Shown: one piece after another, positions 16,717-25,056 of the stretch
Numbering within the stretch: position 1 is the stretch's first letter
Layout: each line of letters opens with the position of its first letter
Source: JAANXG01 sp963731035
Lineage (GTDB): Bacteria; Pseudomonadota; Gammaproteobacteria; Arenicellales; JAANXG01
Assembly: GCA_963731035.1 (NCBI GenBank)
Contig: CAVSUY010000007.1
Location: forward strand, 124,001 to 188,000
Direction of reading: 5' to 3'
DNA length: 64,000 bases
Notes under the pieces: generated by a model
What the model was told of the DNA's origin: nothing
Seen by the model: only the letters and a program-made list of their open reading frames with translations
Database searches by the model: none
Position numbers and translations under genes: made by a program

Positions 16717-19092
16717 TTGAACGTACAAATAAAAACCCGAAGCGGTCTTGTCATTCTGACGCTGACGGGGATCCTGGCCGCACCGGTCGTGTGGTCGACT
16801 TCCGCACTTGCTGCCGACGACGACTCCGGCTCGGCGACGCAATCCCAACAGACCGATACCCAACAGACCGGGGGCGGCGATTCGCTGCTGGGCGGCGGCT
16901 CCACGGGTGACCAATCCGGCGATTCGCTGCTTCAGGACAACGGTGGTTCCGGCGGAAGTACGTCGAACGGCTCCGACGGCGATCAATCCAGCGGCTCCTT
17001 GCTTGGCGGCGATTCCGGCAGCAGTGATTCCGGCGGGACGCTGCTCCAAGGCGGCGGCTCGAGCGACGAGGGGTCCGGCGGCTCCTTGCTGGGTGGCGGC
17101 TCCGAGGGCGGCGATTCCGGCGGTTCCCTGCTCCAAGGCGGCTCCGGCGGCAGTGAATCCGGCGGCACCGAGTCCGGCGGTTCGTTACTGGAAGGCGGCG
17201 GCGAGTCGGGGGGCAGCCTCCTGGGTGGCGAGTCCGGCGGCGAAACGGAGCAGGAAAAACCGGAAGAGGTCTCGGGGGAAACGCCCGAGGAGATGCATGC
17301 CGCGCTGTTCGTGAAGGATCGTTATCCCTCCGCGACCGAGTGCGCGGGCTGTCACCCGCGCCAATACAAGCAGTGGTCGATGTCGCAGCATGCCTATGCG
17401 CAGATGAGCCCCATTTTCAACGCCATGCAGGGACGTATCTCCCAGTTGACCAACGGTACGCTCGGTGATTTCTGCATCCGCTGCCATACCCCCGTGGGCA
17501 TGAACATCGGTGAGAACGAGTTCATGAGCAACATCGATCGCAGCCCGACATCGCGCGAAGGAATCACCTGTGTCGTCTGCCATCGCATCAGCAAGCCGTA
17601 CGGCAAGGTCAGCGGACGCCTCGCCATTGAGGAAGGGCCTATTACCGATCCGGTTTATGGCCCCACCGGCAACAACGAACAGATAAAGGATGCGATCGAG
17701 CGTGGCGTCGTCAAGACCGATCCCAAGTCGTTCGGCCGCAAGATTCACCGCGAAGCCAAGCGCTTCTTCCAGATATCCACGGCATCGTTCTGCGGCTCTT
17801 GTCACGACGTCCTGCAGCCGGGGAATTTCCGTCTCGAGGATGCCTTCAGCGAGTGGAAGCATTCCCCCGCAGCCGAAAAGGGCGCGACCTGCCAGGACTG
17901 CCATATGGGCAACATTCCCGGCGCGCTCGCGGCCGATCCGAGCGATCCGGATTTCATCAAGAAGAACTATCCTTTCGGTCCGGCCGCAATGATCGGCAGC
18001 AAGGGGACCGAGCCGCGCAAACTGACCAACCACTATTTCGCGGGCCCGGACTACACGGTATTGCCGCCTTCGCTCTTCCCTCTCAACGTCAAGGCCATCA
18101 AGGAGGAAAGCGAGAAGGGCGATCCCACCGCGCGGGGGTTGGCGACGATCCGCGACTGGTTGAAGTTCGACTGGAAGGCGGGCTGGGGCACCGACGCCTT
18201 CGAGGAGAAGGTGTTCAAGAATCCGGACAAGTACCAGTTTCCCGATCGGTGGGCTTCGGCGGACTCGCGCTACACCGCACGGGACATCATCCAGGAGAAC
18301 CTCGAGTCACTGCGTTTCATGCGAAATCGGCGCCTCCAGGTCATGCGCCACGCCTTTGGCGTGAGCCCGATCGAGGTCGAGAAAGCCGACTCGGACGGTA
18401 TCGCCTTCAAGATCAAGGTCACCAACATCAGCGGCGGAGGGGGCGCACCCACCGGTTTCGACGGAGAACGGCTGTTCTGGTTGCATGTGAAGGTGACCGA
18501 CTCCGACGGCAAGGTCGTCTTCGAATCCGGCGATCCGGACCCCAATGGCGATGTACGGGACCTGCATTCGAGATACGTGCACAATCATGAACTGCCTCTC
18601 GACAGGCAGCTTTTCAACCTGCAGTCGAAGTTCCTGGCGCGCACCGTCCGCGGGCCGGAACGCGAACAGGTACTGGCGGTGCCCTATGCGGCGACCCCGC
18701 TGCCGTTCATAAACCGACCCACGCGCGCCGGGGTGCTCTTCGGCCAGCCCGCCGCCTCCCGCAAGCACCGTCAAGGTATTCTCGCGGGTGATCACCGGTG
18801 GGCGGAATACAAGATCGACGGCAGCGAGCTGACCGGAAAAGGACCCTACAACGTAGTGGCGGAGCTCAAGGCCCAGATGATCCCGGTGAATCTGATCATC
18901 GAAATTCTGAAGGTCGGCTTCGACTACAACCTCGACGCCAGGACGATCGCGCGGCGTGATGTCCACGGATATGTCGACGACAACGGCGATCGAGCCATCT
19001 GGAATCCCGAGTCGAGCGACCCTGATGACAACAAGGTGATCGGCAACGAGGTACTGTATCGCCGCGAAGCCACCATCGATGTGGGTTCCTGA
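16717..19092 (+). CDS. Exported 5-heme c-type cytochrome with N-terminal Gly/Ser repeat domain
   Basis: 791 aa. The start is TTG 16717: a near-perfect GGGGGAGG lies directly upstream and a signal peptide follows at once (basic start, LVILTLTGILAAPVV, cleavage near ALA-AD). ATG 16693 would put that Shine-Dalgarno inside the gene. Residues about 40-180 are Gly/Ser/Asp-rich with repeated GGSLLGGGS/SLLQGG units. The heme part has five CXXCH: CAGCH, CIRCH, CVVCH, CGSCH and CQDCH, with extra His as axial ligands (SQHAYAQM, NHYFAG). The C-terminal about 300 residues lack hemes and include a beta-rich region. It resembles the cytochrome c554/multiheme reductase superfamily. It heads an operon with an outer-membrane barrel and two further multiheme cytochromes. 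Confidence 0.9.
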   Translation: MNVQIKTRSGLVILTLTGILAAPVVWSTSALAADDDSGSATQSQQTDTQQTGGGDSLLGGGSTGDQSGDSLLQDNGGSGGSTSNGSDGDQSSGSLLGGDSGSSDSGGTLLQGGGSSDEGSGGSLLGGGSEGGDSGGSLLQGGSGGSESGGTESGGSLLEGGGESGGSLLGGESGGETEQEKPEEVSGETPEEMHAALFVKDRYPSATECAGCHPRQYKQWSMSQHAYAQMSPIFNAMQGRISQLTNGTLGDFCIRCHTPVGMNIGENEFMSNIDRSPTSREGITCVVCHRISKPYGKVSGRLAIEEGPITDPVYGPTGNNEQIKDAIERGVVKTDPKSFGRKIHREAKRFFQISTASFCGSCHDVLQPGNFRLEDAFSEWKHSPAAEKGATCQDCHMGNIPGALAADPSDPDFIKKNYPFGPAAMIGSKGTEPRKLTNHYFAGPDYTVLPPSLFPLNVKAIKEESEKGDPTARGLATIRDWLKFDWKAGWGTDAFEEKVFKNPDKYQFPDRWASADSRYTARDIIQENLESLRFMRNRRLQVMRHAFGVSPIEVEKADSDGIAFKIKVTNISGGGGAPTGFDGERLFWLHVKVTDSDGKVVFESGDPDPNGDVRDLHSRYVHNHELPLDRQLFNLQSKFLARTVRGPEREQVLAVPYAATPLPFINRPTRAGVLFGQPAASRKHRQGILAGDHRWAEYKIDGSELTGKGPYNVVAELKAQMIPVNLIIEILKVGFDYNLDARTIARRDVHGYVDDNGDRAIWNPESSDPDDNKVIGNEVLYRREATIDVGS
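16846..17250 (+). repeat. Degenerate Gly/Ser coding repeat (SLLGGG/SLLQGG)
   Basis: Within the 5-heme cytochrome the bases encode about ten variants of G-x-S-L-L-(G/Q/E)-G-G-(G/D) separated by Gly/Ser/Asp spacers of variable length. The period is irregular (about 9-20 residues), so it is not a simple tandem array. Confidence 0.8.
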
Positions 19093-19245
19093 ACGGAAAG
19101 CGTCCCGGCATGCTTCGGGATTCCACCGTTCCTGTGACCGACGCCACTCGCAGTCGAGAAGTTGGCCCGGCGCGTTGCATCGACCCGGCAGCACCCGTGA
19201 GTCGGTAGCCGCGATGCGGCAAACCCAGTGGAGGTTCTCGAGACC

Positions 19246-20751
19246 ATGAATACAAAAAAAAGCAAGAGGCGATCGTGCACGAGGGCCGCCGCCTGGGCGA
19301 TGGTCGCAGGACTTCTGGTGGCGCTGGCCCTGCCGGGTGCAGCAGCGGCCTCGGATGACAGTAAGGACAAGTCCCAGCAAAGTGACGATGGCCACTGGAG
19401 CCGAATTCCAGAGGGCGCGGGCCTCGGCTACAACCCGAACAACGTGCCCGGGCGACCGAAAAGGCTCAACATCTTCGGCGACCCTTTTCTGGGCACCGGA
19501 CACCTGCAGGAGGGCTTCAAGCTGCCGGGCGGCGCCATAGTCCAACCGTCCTTGTACGTTTATGGCACCTATCGAACCGCTTTGCAGAGCTTCAAGGAAC
19601 CCCTCGAGGGACAGAGCTTCGATACGGTGAACGAGTGGGCCAACCGTCTCGACCTGTTCGGCAATCTTCAGTTGACGGGGACGGAACGCATCGTGGTCGG
19701 CTTCATGCCGCTCGACAAGCGCGACCAGCTCAAGTTCGCGGGCTACTCCTTCGACCCTGAGTCTGACCCGCGGGGCGCCGGAATCGACAGCGGCTGGGTG
19801 AGCGAATTCAATGCCAACGTCACTACGGCGTTCTTCGAGGGTGAGTTCGGGTCGCTCTTTCGCGGCATACGGGGTTGGAAACCCCAGAACTTCAAGAAAT
19901 GGGACGTCGGCTTCTCCGTCGGCCGCCAGCCTATTTCCTACCAGGAGGGCATGTTGATCAATGACACGATCGACGCTGTGGGCATCACCGCCAACAGCCT
20001 TCCGATCAAGGGTGGATCGAATCTTCAGATAACCGGCTTGTGGGGCTTCGGCGAGCTTAATCTCGACAACAATGTCGAACGGGGAAGCCGGGATCTGTTC
20101 GGCGTGTTCACCAGCATGGACTTCCCCAAGAGCACCATCGACATGGACGCGGTGTATACCGCCGATCACAATACCGGCAACGACGGCCTGTACTGGGCAG
20201 TGGGCAGTGTTCAGCGCATCGGCTACCTGAACACCGCATTCCGGGTGCTGGGCTCCTATGCTACAAAAGAGGATACCGACGCCGTCAGCGACGGCTACCT
20301 GCTGTTCGCGCAGACGTCCTGGACGCCCCCTTATACCGAAGACAATATCTACCTTAACGTGTTCTGGGGGATCGACCACTTTGCCTCGGCATCGCGGGAT
20401 CCGGCCGCGGGTGGACCCCTCGGCCAGGTCGGAATCAATTTCGCCTCCCCCGCACTCGGCCGGTATCTGTCACCTATATCCAGCCGGGCCGATGACTCGG
20501 TGGGATTCGCCGCCGGCCGGGAGTGGCTGTTCGATGATTCCCGAAAACAGTTCATTCTCGAGCTCGGAGGCAAACATTACACGGCCAATTCGGGATTCGG
20601 TGTGACCGGCAACGACGTGATCTCGCTGGCGGGCCGGTATCAGCAGGCGATTGGGCAGCATGCTGTCCTCGATCTCGAGCTCTTCGCAGCGCACATCGAC
20701 TCCAGCAATGACGGCCACGGCGCCCGCGCCGAGCTGCAGTACACCTTCTGA
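19246..20751 (+). CDS. Outer-membrane beta-barrel (porin-like) protein in the cytochrome operon
   Basis: 501 aa from ATG 19246, with GGAGG upstream. A signal peptide (KKSKRR start, LLVALALPGAAAAS) is followed by a mature protein dominated by amphipathic beta-strands and Gly/Asn/Asp turns, ending in RAELQYTF. The terminal Phe is the classic outer-membrane insertion signal. Length and overall look fit carboxylate/alginate-export-type porins. No CXXCH is present. Because it sits between two multiheme cytochrome genes, it might form an electron conduit, like porin-cytochrome complexes, or import a substrate. The sequence alone does not decide. Confidence 0.8.
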   Translation: MNTKKSKRRSCTRAAAWAMVAGLLVALALPGAAAASDDSKDKSQQSDDGHWSRIPEGAGLGYNPNNVPGRPKRLNIFGDPFLGTGHLQEGFKLPGGAIVQPSLYVYGTYRTALQSFKEPLEGQSFDTVNEWANRLDLFGNLQLTGTERIVVGFMPLDKRDQLKFAGYSFDPESDPRGAGIDSGWVSEFNANVTTAFFEGEFGSLFRGIRGWKPQNFKKWDVGFSVGRQPISYQEGMLINDTIDAVGITANSLPIKGGSNLQITGLWGFGELNLDNNVERGSRDLFGVFTSMDFPKSTIDMDAVYTADHNTGNDGLYWAVGSVQRIGYLNTAFRVLGSYATKEDTDAVSDGYLLFAQTSWTPPYTEDNIYLNVFWGIDHFASASRDPAAGGPLGQVGINFASPALGRYLSPISSRADDSVGFAAGREWLFDDSRKQFILELGGKHYTANSGFGVTGNDVISLAGRYQQAIGQHAVLDLELFAAHIDSSNDGHGARAELQYTF

Positions 20752-20818
20752 TTTCCGCCCGGCTCGACCATGTCCAACCGAACAGTCAATACGGCTTGAA
20801 TCTCCAAGAGGATTTACG

Positions 20819-21856
20819 ATGTCGATCGAGACTATGACCTCCGCCAAGTCGGCCCCGCGGGGCCTCCTGCCGCTTGCGCTCGGCACAATACTTTGGATTG
20901 TCGGTGCCAGTGCGGCCTTCGCCCAAATCGAGCAGCATCCGGCCGACGTGGTCGGGCCCACCAAATGCGCCGACTGCCATGAGGGTGCGATAGCCATCTG
21001 GCGTCACACGCACCACTATGCGACCTATACCCAGATGCCGAGGAACAAGAAGGCCACCGAGATTGCCCGCAAGATGGGCCTTCGGCGCATCAAGGAAGGC
21101 AGCCTTTGCCTGGACTGCCACTTCACCACCACGATGAAGGACGGCAAGCGCGAGGCGATCGCCGGAATTTCCTGCGAGTCCTGTCACGGAGCGGGGAAGA
21201 ACTACATCGACGTGCATTCCAACTACTCAGGCAAGGACAAGGACACGGAGACCAAGGAGGAGGCTGCGGCGCGCTGGGCAAAATCGGAGAAAGCCGGGAT
21301 GATCCGCCCGCATATGATGTACACCTGGGCAAAGAACTGCTACAGCTGTCACATCGTCCCGCAGGAGAAGCTGGTCAACGTCGGTGGCCATCCGGCCGGC
21401 AGTCCGTTCGAGCTGGTGTCCTGGTCGCAGGGTGAAATCCGCCACAACGTCTGGTACACCCAGGGCGACTCCAATCCGCCCGCGGACATGAACACGCGGC
21501 GCAAGATGTTCATTGTCGGCATGGCCGTCGAGCTCGAGGAGTCCGTGCGCGCGGTCGGCGAGGCGACCCAGAAGGCGACCTACGCGGTGACCATGGCCAA
21601 GCGCGCCGACCTGGCTCGCAGGCGCTTCGCCGAGGCGACCAAGCTGATCGGCTCGGTCCCGGAGATGGCGGAGATCGCCAAGATCGGCGCGAGCGCCCAG
21701 CTCAAGCTCAACAACAAGAAGGCGTTGAGCGAGAAGGCCGACGAGATCGGCAAGCTGACCCAGAAGATCATCGCCAAGTACGATGGCAGCACCATGGGCG
21801 GTATCGACAAGGCCTTGCCCCCCGAGAGCAAGTGGAAAGGTAAGCCGCAGCTGTAA
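20819..21856 (+). CDS. Exported tetraheme cytochrome, c554-like
   Basis: 345 aa from ATG 20819 (GAGG upstream). A signal peptide ends near AAFAQ. Four CXXCH are present: CADCH, CLDCH, CESCH and CYSCH, with His-rich loops (WRHTHHYATY, IDVHSNY) offering distal ligands. The order and spacing resemble the cytochrome c554 family. After the heme core comes a long Lys/Ala-rich helical C-terminus (about 220-345). It lies 67 bp after the barrel gene. It is probably a periplasmic electron carrier between the 5-heme and 8-heme cytochromes. Confidence 0.88.
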   Translation: MSIETMTSAKSAPRGLLPLALGTILWIVGASAAFAQIEQHPADVVGPTKCADCHEGAIAIWRHTHHYATYTQMPRNKKATEIARKMGLRRIKEGSLCLDCHFTTTMKDGKREAIAGISCESCHGAGKNYIDVHSNYSGKDKDTETKEEAAARWAKSEKAGMIRPHMMYTWAKNCYSCHIVPQEKLVNVGGHPAGSPFELVSWSQGEIRHNVWYTQGDSNPPADMNTRRKMFIVGMAVELEESVRAVGEATQKATYAVTMAKRADLARRRFAEATKLIGSVPEMAEIAKIGASAQLKLNNKKALSEKADEIGKLTQKIIAKYDGSTMGGIDKALPPESKWKGKPQL

Positions 21857-21929
21857 GACAACAAGATTCGCTTGAGCGCCAAAGACGTGGCAACGGCCGA
21901 CAGCATCGCGACACCCGAGGCTTGGCCGG

Positions 21930-23883
21930 ATGCCTGAGTTCCGTGTGAGTTCCCGGATTCGGGGTCTATGCCACGGGGCTGCGTTGATGGCGCTGTTCGT
22001 CGCTGCTCTGGGCCTGACCGCATTTGCCCTCCAGGGCGGAGACCCCGTTACAGGGCTCGCCGCCGCCGCCCCCCTGTCGACGGTTGCGGACGACGCTCCG
22101 CAGCATATCCCCTGCGCCGATTGCCATCGCGAGCATCGGGGCCACGATCACAAGTTGACATCGTTGAGTGACTCCCAGTGCGAGGTCTGCCACACCAACG
22201 TCAAGGGCTTTCCCGCGGACCATCCTGCATTCAAAGACTATCCCTACGATCGGCGCACGCGGATCAACTACGATCACGTGGGCCATGAGGACAAGTACTT
22301 TGCGCAGTCTAAAGTCAAGGATGCGCCCGAGCAATGTACATCCTGTCACGAGCCGGACTCGCGCGGCGAGCAAATGCTGGTCAAGGGTTTCGAGACAGCC
22401 TGTGCGGCCTGTCACGCGGGGCCGATCCGCGGTGAGGGCATAGCGGGCTCGGCAGGTATCGCCGTCATTACGATACCGGGTCTCGACCTGACGTCTCTGC
22501 GAAAGGCGGGAGCGGCCGTCGGCGGGTGGCCCGAGCTGTCGGACCGCAAGCTTACCCCGTTCATGCGGGCGCTGTTTTCCGGCGACCCCGATCTGGGCGC
22601 CGCCCTGAAACGGTTCGACAAGCTCGACCCCCTGGATTTGCGCGATGCCAAACCCGAGGACATACAGGCCGTGTCGAAGATTGCCTGGGCCACCAAGGAT
22701 CTGTTCTACGACCTGATCTCCCAGGGACCCACCGCATTGCAGCCGAAACTGAGCGCCGCTCTCGGGCCCGGGGTTGACGATATCGCCGCGCGCGAAATGC
22801 TGGGCGGTATCACGCTCGCTACCGTCCGGGCGGCACAGAGCGAATGGTTTCCCGATCTATTCAAGGACGTCTCGCTGCACCGCGCCGGCAAGGCCGTGCC
22901 GATACCGCCCAGCCAGTTCGACCAGCCGGCCGCCCCGGCATCGACGGACAGCGGCAACGGCAGCCAGGAGGACATTCTGGGCGGCGATTCGGGGAGGCGG
23001 CAGTGGCAGCCAGGAGGACATTCTGGGCGGCGACACGGGGGGCGACAGCGGCAGCCAGGAGGACATACTGGGCGGCGACTCGGGGGGCGGCAGCGGCAGC
23101 CAGGAAGACATTCTGGGTGGCGACTCGGAGAGCAGCGGCGATCAGGAGGATATTCTCGGCGGCAGTTCAGGGGAATCCAGCGGGGGAGACATCCTGTCGG
23201 GTGGCGAGGAGTCGGGGTCCGGGGGGGATGACGTTCTGTCGGGTAGCACGGACGGTGAACCGGCGGCAACCGGCTCCGAAGCCGAGGCGCCGAAGCCGAA
23301 TCCGGAGAGCTGGACGCGCCTTGGCGGTTGGTATCACGACTACTTCGCGTTGCTCTACCGGCCGGGCACCCATGCCGATCGTTTTCTGAAACGCTGGCTG
23401 GAAGTCACAGCGACGGCAATGGGAGGCAAGGCCAAGCCGGTCGCGGCCCCGATCTTCGATGAGCTGAGTGCCGATGGAGCCCCCGGGCAATGCATGAAAT
23501 GCCACAGCGCCGACGCCGGGAGTGGGGGCGGGCTGGTAGTCAATTGGCAGGGCAAGCAGAATGCTCCCCACATGCTGCGCTTCACGCGTTTCGTGCATGC
23601 TCCGCACCTGCCGCTATTGACGGGTGGCAAGGGGTGCGCCGACTGCCACAGCTTCGACAAGAAAGCGGATTACGTGGCGGGCTTCGATGACCACGATCCG
23701 AAGAGCTACAGCTCGAATTTCCAGCCGATCGCCGAATCAGCGTGCGACCAGTGTCACGTGAAGCAGCGCGCCGGAAATGCCTGCGTCGAATGTCATCTTT
23801 ATCATGGGGGCCACGTCGCCGGCCGGATGGAGGGCGGGGCGATGTCGACGGAACTGGACGCCATGGCGTCCAACAAACAGTAA
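21930..23883 (+). pseudogene. Exported 8-heme cytochrome, interrupted by a +1 frameshift
   Basis: Two overlapping frames join into one protein of about 651 aa. The first (from ATG 21930) has a signal-like helix (ALMALFVAALGLTAFAL) and four CXXCH: CADCH, CEVCH, CTSCH and CAACH. It turns into Arg/Gly-rich nonsense after NGSQEDILGGDSG. The second frame takes up the same repeat and carries four more hemes: CMKCH, CADCH, CDQCH and CVECH, ending at 23883. The switch is at A22995: the sequence reads GGGGAGG where the parallel repeat copy at about 23080 has six G. Removing one base restores the frame. As written it would yield a 4-heme, repeat-truncated product. Sequencing error, true mutation or +1 recoding remain possible. 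The total length of 1954 nt fits one extra base. Confidence 0.85.
22951..23240 (+). repeat. Coding repeat (G-S-Q-E-D-I-L-G-G-D) in the 8-heme cytochrome
   Basis: Four close copies of a 42-45 bp unit encoding GSQEDILGGD-(S/T)GG, then four degenerate ones (DQEDILGG, GGDILSGG, GGDDVLSG). The bases GGCAGCCAGGAGGACAT recur nearly unchanged. The frameshift at 22995 lies in the first spacer. Confidence 0.85.
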
Positions 23884-24028
23884 CCGGCCCGGCCGGACCG
23901 ACCGATATCCCTCACACTGGGGCCCCGCGAAGCGCCGCGGGGGTCGATGGCGGCAGCCTCGGTCGCCGCGCCCGACGCCGTCGGGGTGTCGGCGGCGACC
24001 TTTGATCTCGGTAGCGGCCGGGAGCGGG

Positions 24029-24862
24029 TCATCCTCCGTCGCGCGGGGCGGGAGGACGCGGATCGTGGAACGGGACCCGCAGCATGCCCCAGATCGCAAC
24101 GCAGTCCTGGGGACGGCGCCAGTCGCTCTGGCCGATGCTCATTCCGATGTGGCCCCTGGCAGGCTGCTCCCGGTAGGTGCCGAACAGCCTGTCCCACCAC
24201 GACAGGTTGAAGCCGTAGTTGCTGTCGGTTTCCTCGTGCAGGACAGAATGATGCACGCGATGCATGTCCGGTGTCACGATGAACCAGCGGAGTGCCCGGT
24301 CCAGGGGCGGCGACAGGCCGGCATTGGCGTGGTTGAACATGGGAAACGCGTTCAGCAGGATCTCGAAGATGAGGACCCCGACGGCGGGCGCGCCCAGGGC
24401 GGCCACCGCAGCCCATTTCACGGCCATGGAGATGAGAATCTCGATGGGATGAAAACGTAAGCCGGTGCTGACGTCGAAATCCAGATCGACGTGATGCATG
24501 CGATGCACACGCCACAGCGCGGGCACCTTGTGGAACACCACGTGCTGGCCGTAAATCAAGGCGTCGAGTGCGAGTACTGTAATCGACACCTCCAGCCAAG
24601 ACGGCCAGTCGAGATGGTTGAATATCCCCCAGCCCTCGTCCTCGGCGATCACCGCCGCGCCGACGGCCGCGGCCGGGAAGACCAGCCGCAGCAGCACGGT
24701 GTTGAGGACCACGATCCCGAAGTTGTTGAGCCAGCGCCGGGATAACTTCTGGGCGAACACGCGCTTGGGACTCCGCCATTGCCAGATCATCACCGCCCCG
24801 AGGACGGAAACGAAGAATACGAGCCGTATGGCGGATTCGTGCTGGAGTATCAGATCGTTCAT
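24029..24862 (-). CDS. Sterol desaturase/fatty-acid hydroxylase-family membrane protein
   Basis: 277 aa from ATG 24862. Several membrane helices (residues about 10-30, 45-75, 85-105, 145-180) surround the conserved His clusters of the family: HVVFH, HRMHH and HRVHH, with HPIE between. These bind a di-iron centre that hydroxylates or desaturates a lipid. The family includes ring hydroxylases and membrane-lipid modifiers; the substrate here is unknown. It is convergent with the cytochrome operon, with 145 bp between the stops. It has no obvious operon partner. Confidence 0.88.
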   Translation of the reverse strand: MNDLILQHESAIRLVFFVSVLGAVMIWQWRSPKRVFAQKLSRRWLNNFGIVVLNTVLLRLVFPAAAVGAAVIAEDEGWGIFNHLDWPSWLEVSITVLALDALIYGQHVVFHKVPALWRVHRMHHVDLDFDVSTGLRFHPIEILISMAVKWAAVAALGAPAVGVLIFEILLNAFPMFNHANAGLSPPLDRALRWFIVTPDMHRVHHSVLHEETDSNYGFNLSWWDRLFGTYREQPARGHIGMSIGQSDWRRPQDCVAIWGMLRVPFHDPRPPAPRDGG

Positions 24863-24964
24863 GGGCCGCCCCGGAAATATAACCAGTCGGCGGGGCCCGG
24901 GTCACCCCCCGCGGTCGTCACAGTGGAGCGGTGAAGCGGTCGGATGGCCCGGAAAGTCCGTTCA

Positions 24965-25043
24965 TCGCGGCTGAAGCCGCTCCTGCAATCCAAGCTATTG
25001 CGAGGTGCTGGAGCGCGGGTTGTAGGAGCGGCTTCAGCCGCGA
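24965..25043. repeat. REP-like inverted repeat pair
   Basis: TCGCGGCTGAAGCCGCTCCT starts the left arm (24965-24988). Its reverse complement, AGGAGCGGCTTCAGCCGCGA, ends the right arm (25020-25043). The arms match at 23 of 24 positions around a 31-bp loop. This 'GTAGGAGCGGCTTCAGCCGCGA' element is widespread between genes in gammaproteobacteria such as pseudomonads and xanthomonads. It lies just downstream of the aminotransferase stop and may also act as a terminator or mRNA stabiliser. Confidence 0.85.
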
Positions 25044-25056
25044 CAGGTCCCGGGAA

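Noticed and set aside
16846..17250. RTX toxin-type calcium repeats
   Set aside because: The GGxGxDxLx nonapeptide period is not kept and most units lack the Asp. Only a faint resemblance.
18307..20379. 690-codon minus-strand frame
   Set aside because: It is antisense to the 5-heme cytochrome and barrel genes, which have signal peptides, heme motifs and Shine-Dalgarno sites. It spans a gene boundary, which no real gene would do here.
22985..23005. Programmed ribosomal frameshift in the 8-heme cytochrome
   Set aside because: No slippery heptamer with downstream stem is evident, and the parallel repeat copy has the in-frame version. Error or mutation is simpler; kept only as an open possibility.
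22951..23240. Regular spaced repeats resembling a CRISPR array
   Set aside because: The repeats are coding, in frame with the cytochrome, with related rather than unique spacers.
24900..25056. Insertion-sequence end or attachment site
   Set aside because: No transposase or integrase nearby and no target duplication visible; the element fits a REP-like repeat.
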